Source: Drosophila persimilis
Taxonomy: Eukaryota > Arthropoda > Insecta > Diptera > Drosophilidae
Direction: 5' to 3'
Assembly (NCBI RefSeq): GCF_003286085.1
Contig: NW_020825332.1
Span: 987,001-1,051,000 of the forward strand
DNA: 64,000 bases
Shown: in pieces, positions 35,129 to 46,400 of the stretch
Position numbering within the stretch: the stretch's first letter is position 1
How the letters are laid out: every line of letters starts with the position of its first letter
The notes under the pieces: model-generated
Databases searched by the model: none
Told to the model about the DNA's origin: nothing
What the model saw: only the letters and a program-made list of their open reading frames with translations
Made by a program: the position numbers and the translations under genes

Positions 35129-35212
35129 AAGAGAAGCCCCACGAAGGATTCACCCCACAAACCGATCCCGAATCTGGCTTACAGCTCAAGGGGAGGGCGA
35201 TGGGAGAAGGGC

Positions 35213-35237
35213 AATGATGATGATGATGATGATGATG
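35213..35237. repeat. (ATG)n microsatellite
   Basis: About eight atg units in the Gagr 3' UTR. Confidence 0.85.
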
Positions 35238-35414
35238 GGCTAATGAGCTAAGCGGAGCGCATGATCTAATCTCTTGGGCCTGTGACTAAGCCAAGGCTTG
35301 GAGATTGGATCGATGTCGAGTGCATGCCTCATGCTAATTACCCCCCAACCCCAACCCCAGCCCCAGCCCCAACCGCAGCAGCAAAGCAGTGTGTCTAATA
35401 GTTAGTTCAATCGA

Positions 35415-35445
35415 TGATGATGATGATGATGATGGTGATGATGAT
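35415..35445. repeat. (GAT)n microsatellite
   Basis: About ten gat units with one ggt break, in the Gagr 3' UTR. Confidence 0.85.
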
Positions 35446-35875
35446 ACGAATGATGTGGATGTGATTGTGGATGCAGATGACGACGAATCGATACGATGCG
35501 ATGACCGTGCCGACATGTTAATTATTATCTCATAAGACTCAAAGTGTACATAGCCCCCAACCGAACATTCCCCACCCCACCCCATCTCCCATAACCAAAC
35601 CCACCTACAACCCCGAAATATATTTTTGTTTTGTTTTTTGTTTACCAATAAAGTGTAAAGTCTAACGCCTTGCGCCTCCAGTTTTTTCTGGTTCTTGGAT
35701 TTCTACGGGTATTACTCATTCCCCGCTATTGGATCTATTTATCGCCTACTTATGGCATTCCACACATATATCCACTGGGATCGCTGAACTCTTTTGGAAC
35801 CCCACTTTTGCACTTCTACTTTAATGGGATCCACTCGTCCTCGTCTTAGCCATTAAATCGAAACCTTCTACTCAC

Positions 35876-38506
35876 CACCTGATGGGCACTTGAGTGCGAC
35901 GCAGATCCTCTCTGATCATAGCCCATGTCCTGCTGTGGAGGCTCGGCCACCTCCTGCAGCTTCACAGCCTTCGGCTTGGACTTGTCCTTGTCGCTCTTGG
36001 GATTGCCGAAGAGGCCGCGCTGCTCGGCCCGTCGAATGAGGTACTTCTCGTTGAGATGCGTGAGATTCTTGCGGCGCACCAGGGAGAGGAAGCTGCCCGT
36101 CGTCTGCTGCCGGATGCAGTTGTCCTGATGGATGCATATGTCCGGCACCGTATCCTGGACAAACTCGTCGATGTCCGGGGTGACAATCAGATCGATGCTG
36201 TCCACACGTGGCAGGGGCGGCGCAGAGGATGGGGCTGGCAGTTCTGGCTGCGACTTGCGCTTGTCCTCGGCCGACAGCTTGTCCTTTTTGCGGGGCGAAT
36301 CCTTGCTCATGGCAGCCGCCGGGATGTTGGCGGCCTCCAGCTCGGCCAGGGCCTCCAGCCGCTTCACCTCTTTGTAGGCATTGCGATGCTTCTCGAGGGC
36401 CAGCTTGTTGATCAGCTCGATGACGTGCTCCACCATGTCCTCATTCTCGGTGCTCACAATGGAGTGCGTCTGGTAGAGGACGAACTGCACCTGCGGCCGC
36501 GACATGGACATGGTGAGGGTGAGAAGCTGCTCCTCCAGGATCAGGGCGACTCGCGTGCGCCCCTCGTCGCTGACCTCCGACTCGGTGAGGACCTCCAGCA
36601 TGCTGAGATCTCCGCCCCGCGAACAGATAAGATCTATGGGATCCGAGATGGCACTAAAAGAGTTCGGGGGCGTGGCGAAGATGCCCACGACAGTGCGGAA
36701 TCGATTGGACTCCATCGGAAAGGAAGTGAAGGCATCGCCAAAGAGTCGTATATTGTTCACGCCAATGGACTCCATGTAGCGTCGATAGTCCTTCAGATTG
36801 GTCCCCGCTCCGTACACGTAGAAGTTATTCACGCGGTTAATGGAGTAGAAGAGGGCCGCCAGGTAGGCGGTGGAGCGGGGCGACCCAATATGCGTCTGCA
36901 GGATGTCGCCATCCAGCTCGAAGTAATCCATCATTTTGGACATAATGGCAGGGCCAAAGGTGAAGTTTTTGTCCTTAAAAAGAGAGAGAGAGATAGAGAG
37001 AGGAAAGAAGTGTTTAAATGGAGAATCTAGATAATTACATGACACCTACAATTATCAATTTACAGCTCTTGAAATTCGTACAATCGTGTGTGTACTCGTA
37101 CGTGTAGTGGCATTATCAATTATCATTCCATCACGATCGGATAATTATGACAGATACTGAATCATGATACTGATACCGCTAGCCTCGCGTGTGACACAAA
37201 ACACAGCCAGAACCAGAACCCACCTGCATGATGAAGTAATGTTTGGTCATCAGATCCGACTTTGTGAACTCGCTGCGGTCCTTGGGTATGCAGGAGATGA
37301 CCAGCGGACAGATGTTGTCCCACTTGCAATGCTGCTCCAGCAGCGGCTGCTCATCGTCCGGCCCATGGACAGTGAAGCCCATTTCCGTAAGGATCCTATC
37401 CGCCTCCACTTTGGTGCTGGGGATTCACTTGAGTAGAGTTTTGGGGTTCAGGAGGTCTTCAGGAGATGCTTCTACCTACCGCACCAGAAAGGGATTGATC
37501 CAGCCGGTGACCACTGGATTGGCTGCTGCTATGGCCACCTTTTCGTTCTGCAGATGAATCGGGAGTAGCTGCGAGAGTCGGAGGGCGCCCACCTTTATTC
37601 TCATGCGGGAAAATGAGGCGGCCAGTCGTATACGATGCTGCCAGAGCACGCCCGCCAGATCTATTCGGATTTTAGACGTGAAAGGCGATTCTGTAAGGAC
37701 GTAATCTGTGCGAACCAACCTGTGACCTCTGCCTCCTTGTAGAGGCTCGCCTGAAGCTCTTGCTCTTCGGAATTGCGGCCCTTGAACTGGCGATCGTGGA
37801 GCTCGAAGAGCATTAACCATATACGCTGCTCGTCCTCGAGGTACTGAAAGTGGGAATGGGGGAAATATATCCAGGGATAGGATAGGCAGTGAAAGATGGA
37901 TAGCCACCTGACTGTGCTGCTCAAAGAAACAGACATCGTTCAAGGCATTAGAGAGAACAACCTTGTCTATAACGGCACAGAAAGAATGGGAGATCAGATT
38001 GGACCATAAAGATTTTGGGGCTACCCACATCGAAAGACATCGTAGATCAAAGAGTAGGCCAATCGCATCTCGTGCTCATTGCGAAAATTCACGAGAATGG
38101 GGGGCTTGCGGAGCAGTTTCGCGGCATTCCCGATGGTGGGCAGAGTCCAGCGGGCGCCTGTCTTCAGGCGGACCTTCACGGTGGTGGCGTGGCAGTGTTT
38201 CAGAACGCGACTGCGTCGCCCATTGGGACTGACGCCGGGCGTAAGGATCTTGGTGATGCGCAGCGGATCGAACAGGGGCTTCTCCTTCTTGTGGATGTCC
38301 TGCAGGGAGAGGGTGGACTCTTCCGGCGACTCGTTGACCTGCCGCTGGATCTCCAGCAGCATGTAGTACATTTTGTCCTGCCACTCCTCGTCGCTGGGCA
38401 GATAGATCTGCTTCATTTTCTTCAGTTTTTTGCTCTGCTCCTTGAAGATGGCCGGATACACGGAGAAGATGTCCGCGAGGCTGAGAAAGAACAGCTGATT
38501 GGACAT
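35876..38506 (-). CDS. NSUN7-like protein, divergent RNA cytosine methyltransferase fold
   Basis: Exons 38029-38506, 37908-37966, 37720-37843, 37480-37660, 37224-37416 and 35876-36973 give 711 residues. The intron 37661-37719 is 59 bp (GTTGGT...GAATAG with CTAAAAT branch site), which restores frame. Start is MSNQLFFLSL (38504-38506). Residues about 345-545 match the NOL1/NOP2/Sun methyltransferase core most like NSUN7: GSPRSTAYLAALFYSI, then PPNSFSAISDPIDLIC, then LYQTHSIVSTENEDMVEHVI. The family's two catalytic cysteines (PCS and TCS) are replaced by Asn (about 449) and His (about 515), so m5C activity is unlikely. The C-terminal part is charged and disordered. If donor 35876 is unused, the frame stops after ten more codons at 35846, with ATTAAA at 35820-35825; otherwise it joins 31742. 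Confidence 0.75.
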
Positions 38507-40599
38507 GGCAGCAGCGAGAGAAGAGAAGAGAGTAATAAGAGTACAAGCGAGAACGAGAACCGAGCACTTGCAGCGAGCAGCAGCAACTGAGGATGAGCGT
38601 CGCGTCGCGTCTCCTTTCGATAGCGTGTCTTTCATCTCCCTTCCGCCTATGGCTTTGGCCCTTCTCCTTCTACCTCTGCTGCTGCCGCTGCCAGTGCCTC
38701 TGCCCTTCCACAACCAATTTCCAATGACAATGACAACTGCTGATTTTATATTCTCATTCTCCCATTCTCCCATTTCCATTTCGTTCGGTTCGTGCTTAAC
38801 ACCAATTCAATGCTGGGAGTCGGATCCGACATCAACTGCGCTGCATGCTCCATGGAATTACTTATCTATCTGCTGCTGCTGCTGCTGCTACTGCTGCTGT
38901 CTCCCCCCTCGCACTCCTTCCCACCTGTCGCCGCATGCAATGTGCACGCCAATATTGAGCACCTGCTCCGACTCCCTCTCCCACTCTCTTTCTGTCTGTC
39001 CAACTTCCAGCCAGCAAAAAAATATCCACCACAAAGGACAAACGGAAGAGGACAAACGGGAAGCCGTAGCATATGATACACTTCTTAGAGATATTGCTCC
39101 CATGGCATATGAAAAATTCATCAGATCATAATGGAATTTGTATCATCTTTCGATCTTGCAGAGACTTGTGAGCACTTTTCAAAAGTTCCTGCCACACATA
39201 GGACATGCAGCAATCATCAATGTGTCTGCATTGCATACGCCTAATGAAGGAACAATCATACTTTCCTTCAGGTCAGGGTATTAATATGTTACAGTTACAC
39301 CAAATGGGTTACGCCTCAGCGAAGGAGCGCGCTAGGGAGAGAGGGAAAGAGGACAGAAGCAGATCGAAGCGATATCACACTTACCTTTTATTTTTGATGG
39401 CTTCGGTAATAAATTCTGGGTAATAAATTCCGTTTGCCATATTCGCATGATTTGCTCTGATTGGAATACGTCTTCAATAAATTGCCAAAAATGTCACAGT
39501 CAAGGCGGACGAGACACGCACGCAGGGGTGGGGAGGGGAAGAGATATATGATAGAGGAATAGACATCAACATCAACATCGACATACATAGGGGGGCTGCC
39601 ATTCTGCCATTCTTCGATGTGTTGGCATTGATTGGTTGGAGTTGGCATCCCCATCCACTCTGTTTGGGGGGCTCAAATCGTTTTAGTCGAACATCAAATT
39701 AGTTGTTGATTAGGAGGGCTCTGAATAACAGTTTCGAATGGAGCGGAGCACGAGAGCAAGGAGTATGGCGGGAGCTACAATTTATTGGCCTAGGTCAAAT
39801 ATCGATTATCGGCCGTCAGCCACCGCATATTATTGGGTCAGAGACTGAATTGAATGTCAATTTGATTGGCATATCTGGGGTGCATGGAGATCCTACTATG
39901 TATGTGTGTACGAGTATATGTATATTCGAGCAGTGGATGGGAGGAGGTGACCTTGAGCTGGAGTAGAAAGTTCAGGCACGGGCCCAGAGCACAGAGCACA
40001 GAGCACCAGGCGAGAGAGCTGAAATGATTTCGCCTCTCAATAGTTATCTGCTTAATTGAATTGAGTTACTTTGGTTAACTTCTTAACTAAGATCAATTAT
40101 AATTGGAAAAAATCATATCAATTAAAAGCCCCTCTGATTCATCTACCCTGATAATTGACCACAACACTGACCATGCAGGTTCTACGGTGGGGCTCCTCCG
40201 CTCAACGCTGTCCGTCCGGACAGTTGGGTTCGGTTGCTATCGGAAACGAATATTATAGCATTGTATATAAGCGAGTACCTATGACTGGTGGACAGAAATA
40301 CTTAGATATGAATAAGCAAACTTGAATTAAAGTTATCAGGAGTGTATGTCAAAAGATAACTCGAGTATCATAATTAAATTTTTCTTCTTTTCAGTGCTCT
40401 TTCCTGGGCTGGTGCTGGGGCTGGTCTAGACCCCAGACCTGAGGCTAGGCGAATGGTATATGGTATATGTATGGGCAAAGCCACCCCAGCTTAGGGAAGA
40501 CTCACTTATCGGGACAGTGCGTGTCCGTTAGGAAATCCTCCATCATAAATCAGTGGGCGAGTTTCTGGGCTTTGGTTTTTGTTTTGTTTTTTATTAAGA
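38507..40599. other. Intergenic spacer, NSUN7-like 5' end to fax 3' end
   Basis: Contains a (CTG)n run at 38871-38900 and AT-rich sequence. Only short frames without coding character. No gene was seen. Confidence 0.5.
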
Positions 40600-43436
40600 A
40601 GCATATTTATTATATATAAGATGTATGTAATACAATAATTTTTCTTTCTTTCATTCTTGTCTGTCGTTTTCGGTCTTCTGTCCGGGGTTGTTTCATTTTG
40701 TTTTGGTTTTGTTTTTTTTTTTATGGTTTTATGGTTCTGTCGGATTCATTTCAGTTTTTTCGGTTTTCCATTTCATTTCAGTTTTGTTTTTGTTTCATTT
40801 TTTTGTTATCCATTTTATATATAATCATATAAAACACTGAGCTACAATACAAATATTGTGATAAAAACTTACAACATAACCTTTAATACATAAAAATACT
40901 TGCGTAGTCTACAAATCGTATCGTTATAAGAGATTTTCTTCATGGATCGATGGATCGATCGTTCGCTCGTCTTTTCTTGGCTCAGCTCCTCCTCTTCTTC
41001 TTCTTGTTCTTGTTGTTGTTCTCTCTTTTGCCTTGACCTTTTCCTAAATTGTTTTCATTTCGCCTCAATGGATTCTGTTTTCGCTTTCGCTTTTCCCACT
41101 GTCTGTCCGCCTGCCTGTCTCTTCTTCTTAGTTGTTTGTGATCTACCCTATTAAAAAAAAGACTACTTCTTTCTTTCATTCATTCACTCGTTCGGTTTGG
41201 TTCGTTCATTCTCCTCCATTTCCAGCTGTTCTTTTTGTATCTTCGCTATTCTTACGGGGAGGGGGGATTGATTCTTCGGGATGAATGGAAGGGGCGGAAA
41301 GATGAGTGCGAAAGCAGAGAAACAACGAAAACATTAACCGTAAAGGTAAACCAACCATTCCAGTGGGGCAAGGCAACGCCTTCAAGGAAAAGAGTGTTCG
41401 AGAGAAACAGAGAGAGAGAACGATTCGCCCCCGGAGAGAGAATTGCATGAGTTCATCGAGTTGTCCTTCTTCCTCCTACAGTTGTGTGGGTTCGTGTGGG
41501 GTGTTTTATATGATTCTTTGCTTTGCTTGTGGCTCGTGGCTTGCGGTTTGTTGTGGCTTGGGGCTTGTGGGTTGCGGGTGGTGGTTGCAGCGTTAATTAC
41601 AGTAGAAATAAGGTTCATATTTATATATATATTTGCATAATCAGAATCATAAACATAATTTTAACTTAGGACAAAACTTTGACAAACTAAAATTGAATGG
41701 ACGTACCAAAAAAAAAAAAACAAAGAGAATATACAAAAAATTATCATAAATTTTGTTCTTTTCGTATGTTAGTGCCGAGTATTTTTTTTTGTTTAGATCA
41801 ATAGTTTTTTTTGGTTCGAATTGGTTTTGATTTGTTTGTTGATTGTGTGTGTGTGTTAAAAACATCGATAAAGCCAATGCTCTGAGCAGATCCATACGAA
41901 AGGGACTATGGGGGGAAATCATAGTAGTATTTATAATCGTTAAAGTATAATAATATATAATAATAATAGAAGAACCAACATACAATGTATCGTTATGCGT
42001 TATGCGATTTTCGTTTTGTTTGTTTTGCGTTTTTTTTTTTCTTTTGTTTATACACATGTACACATATGCATAATGGGCGTTATATAAGGGTTTTATATGT
42101 ATATAATTATAAGTAATAAATTTGTATCCATTTTTGTTTCGTTTAATTATTTGCACACGAGAATCAGAAATTACTATTTGCAATCATATATATATAAAAA
42201 ATAAACTTAATTGCCGGCAAACGGGGGCCCAAACCCAACCCCCTACACATATCCATATCAACCCTACTATATATCATTCCTATACCATTCCCATTCTCAT
42301 TCCCATTGCATTCCATCCCAACTACAACGCCATTATCATCATCATCGTCATCACTATATATCATATCATATACCATATCATATATATGTATGTATATGTA
42401 TAATCGTCCTACCCATTCCATCGTACTTGTTCCGGGATTTACTTTAAGCTTAATCAAATTTTGGAAGAGTAAACAATACCATCGTGTTCTTTTGCAATTT
42501 TTTGCTGCATATGCTATATGTGAGTGTAGCTGTGTGTCTGTGTTAGTGTGTGTATCTGGATGAGAGTGTAGAGTGTGTATGTGTGTATTATATAGATCGC
42601 CTTTGAATGTAAACTAATGATTAATGCGTGTATTGTATGCTGTTCTGTTCTGGCTTCCTTTTCTTTACTCTCTCATTTTTTACTCACGTTTTGCTCACTT
42701 CTTTTTCTTCTTCTTCTTCTTCTCCTTCTATGTTTTATTCGAGTTCTTTAACTAATTTTTTATAATTTCTTTCCCTCTGTCCGTCGTCCTCTCCTCTTAA
42801 TATTTATACGTATAAACTTTTATAATTTTATACTAAATGTTTTTTTACGGTTCTTGTTTTTTTTTTTTTGGGGTTTTTTGGTTTTTTTGTTTTTGTTAAT
42901 TTTTTGTGGTTTTTTGTTTTGTTGTTCTTGTAATACAAACGTCATCGTGTATATATATAAAAAAAAGATGTCCAAAGTTTTTACGTTACGTTATTGTATA
43001 TATATACGTTTTTTTTTACTTTTTTGTTTTACGTTTTTCCGCATTTGCTTGCGCTTTTCGTTTTACTTAGTGGATCGATCGTTCTGTTGCGGATGCTGAT
43101 GGTGAGAGTTCTGTGTCTGTGCCTGCTTTTTGCTTTACAGTTGTCCTAGGTTTTTCTTTCGTTTTCACTTTAAATGTAAATGGGTCTTCTTCTATACTGA
43201 TCTCTTCTCTTAGAAAACGCTTGTCGTCCGATGTCTGAATGCTTATATATGAGAGCGCAGCGCCTAGCTATATAGGGCCTTACTATATAGTATCGTACTA
43301 CATATGTATATATATATAATGTGTGTGTATGTGGGTGTCTCCTTTCTTCCTTCGTTCCTTCGACTTTCCGACTCGTCTGCATATGTATATATGTATATAT
43401 ATCGGGATATACATATGAATACAACTAACGGCGAAT
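40600..43436 (-). other. Probable long 3' UTR of fax
   Basis: About 2.8 kb of T/A-rich, homopolymer-rich sequence downstream of the fax stop; a minus-strand AATAAA occurs in catatttattatat near 40604-40616. Extent is inferred from composition and signal only. Confidence 0.45.
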
Positions 43437-46400
43437 TTACTTTGTTTCCTCCTTCTCTTTGTTCTCCTCGGTCGACTCCTTCTCATTCGACTGGTAATTT
43501 AGAGATAAGTATTTGGTTAGTGTGTGCTTTGCAAAAATAATATGTATTTCCATGAACGTACCTTGTCCTTCTCCAACTCCTTCTCGATCTTATCGCCCTC
43601 GGGGCCCTCCTGCTCATTTGATTTCTCCTGCTCGCCACCTTCCTTGCCCTCCTTGGTCTCGGGTCTGCAACAATAGATTCAAGTTTGGTTAGAAATGAGA
43701 TTAGACTCCATCCGATTTCTTTTACTCACTCTGGCTTGGGAATGTGCGCATTGAGGTCCAGCTTCGTGCAGATCTCATCCCAGTCGGGGAAGCACTTGTC
43801 CTTCATGCGCGACACGTGTCCAATCAAGTTGGGGCACTTCTCGGTCATGTAGTCGCGCAGCGGGTACGCGATATCCTTGGACAGATAGTGGAGCTGCGAG
43901 AGCACCGCAAAGGCCACCACATCGAGAGTGGTCGGCTCGTCGCCGAAGAAGAACGGCTTACAGTCGAGCATCTCGCTGAGGACCTTCAGGTCGTCCTTGC
44001 CGAACTCCTCGATCTCCTCGGCGCTGTGGACGCCGATGCCATGCGCCTTCAACTTTTTCGTGCCCTGGAACCACTTGTTGTGTTGAATATGGTTTTTCCG
44101 TGTTTTTTTTTTGTTTTGTTTTTTTTTTTTTGGAGATATTCGGATGGGATGGCCGACAAATTGGTTACGGGGTGGGTGGGGGGTCAACAGGATGCAGGAT
44201 GACCAACACAGCAGACACACGCACACGAGGGATATGGGGTTATAGATGGGGAACGCACCAATACACACACACACACATACAGATTACAAAAGTTAGAAGT
44301 TAGAAACAGAAAGTACGTGGGAAAAAAACGAAAAAGAAAAAAGAGAAAAAACCATGCAAGAGTTAGTGATAAACATAACGATTGTATTTTTTTTTTTCGT
44401 TTATGAATATGAATTGGAATTCGAATTTGATTAGCTTGTGTGGTGGATTGTGTGGTGTTCCTTTGAAATGTTTTTGAATTGATTTTTGAATTTGATTTTA
44501 AAAGAATTTGAATTTTGCCGGATGTGATGTGAAATTGAGAAGTGTTTCCATTTATAGATTCTTGCTTTTCTTTTTTTTCTTCAAGTTTCATTCGAATAAA
44601 CGAAAAAGAAAATCATCCTAAAAACATTTCCAGGAAGACAGACAGACACCACGTTTATTCTTCTCTCGTTTTGGGGTTTTGGGTTCCCCCATTGTTTTTC
44701 TCGTTTTGGGTTTTGGGTTTTTGTTTAGATTTAGTTTTTGTCGATGGGTAGGGGGAGTGGGGTGGTGGTGGTTATGTGAGTACCGCCGAGGCATAAACAA
44801 CAATCAATCCCACGAAAGGGACGCGATAATATTGTTTATGCCTCGTTTTCGGAGTTGGATAAACTATGTGTCGGATGGCAGCCGATGGCGATGGCGATGT
44901 CGGTGTTAGGTGCAACATAATACGCCACCGATTTCTATCAACAGATTCCTAAGTTGAGGATTTGTTTATTTACACTACTCTACCCATCCCCATGCCCATG
45001 CCCATTCCCTTTCCCAGTTGCCATTCCACCAACGCCAAGAGCAAAAGCCCTCCAGTTTCAGTCTCGTTTTTCAGTTTTGGTTTTTGTTTCCAATCGAAAT
45101 CTAAACATATGATAAATAGGATTGGAAACTGCCGGGATCATCAGCTTCTGGCGTTGAGGAATGCACGAGATACGAGATACATCGTCTGCTACGTGGATCT
45201 GAACTACTTTGGCTACAGGACTGTCACTGTCACTGTCACTATGACTGTGACACTGTGACTGTTTGTTGGCTTTGGTGGGTTACCTTGCGACCAAAGGTTA
45301 TCTTGAAGAAGAAGTTCAAGATGGAGTTGGGCAGACGCAATCCGAGGGCGTGCTGCAGATTGACCTTGTAGCCCTTGAGCACACTGTCCGGGTACTTGGC
45401 GCGCCAGTAGAAGATGATCCAGATGAGATGGTTCTCCAGCATGGCGATGGTGGCATACGACACGTTGCGCTGCTCGGCGGTTAGGCCGGAATCCAGATTC
45501 TTCTCGTATTTGGACGACAGTTCCTTGATGATAATGGCCGAATCAGCGATTTCCTCTCCATTCAGCTCGATGAAAGGCAACTGACCCTTCTTCGAGCGGA
45601 AACGCATCTTATGATCGACATTCTGTAATGGAGAAAAAAGAGGAAAAGCATTCATTGAGTGTTGCGATGACTCGAGGATGAGTAATGCTACGGAAAGTAG
45701 GGTGGAGTCTGTTTATACGAGATTAAGTATATGTATGTGTCCCACACTCCCACTTTATCTGGCATTCCATTCCCCTGACTAATACGAAATGTAGTTCAAT
45801 CCCAAAAGAGTTCCGCCCGCTAGATGGCGCTCATGACATACATAGAGAGTCCTGTACGAATGTGCAAGCGTGTGTGTGTGCGGGAGTGTGTATTTTCTAT
45901 GTATGCCACCAGAACTGATGCTGAAAACCAACCACTACACAAAAAGCTGTACCTTGTAGAAAACCGAACGAACAGCATGGAACATCGTATCAACCCAACA
46001 ACCTAACCAACACCCAACTACCCCCAACTGGTCACACAGATGCTCGCTCAAACACGCGCACACACATACACAGAAACACGCGCTCTAACGCACACAACGA
46101 AGAAGAAGCAGAAACAAAAACAGGAGAATGAGAAAGCAGAGCAGAGCAGGACCCAGGAGCCGGAAGCCGGGAGCCAGAGCCAGAGCCGAGAAACTTCCAA
46201 TTGCCGCTATTTGAACATTTTTGAGATATTCCAGTGCTCTGCCACTTCCACTGGCACTTCCAGTGTGTACACACGTATGCATTAACCGTTACTTTCCTGA
46301 TGTGACAGTTATGTTCGTGTGTGTGACGCATGTCGCCCGTCGCCTGTCGCTTTTTTTGTTTCTGCTTCGCTGCTCAAATTTACATAATAATTTCTAATTA

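Larger units (their letters stand above)
35129..35819 (+). other. Gagr 3' UTR and tail-to-tail spacer
   Basis: Contains two (ATG)n runs (35213-35237 and 35415-35445) and the Gagr poly(A) signal at 35647-35652. Confidence 0.6.

Noticed and set aside
35894..37030. 378-codon plus-strand frame
   Set aside because: Antisense to the NSUN7-like exon 6, and it runs through the intron boundary.
37661..37719. Apparent frameshift in the NSUN7-like gene
   Set aside because: The frame change is explained by a normal 59 bp intron (GTTGGT to GAATAG with CTAAAAT branch site) joined in phase 1; a 29 bp alternative would be too short to splice.
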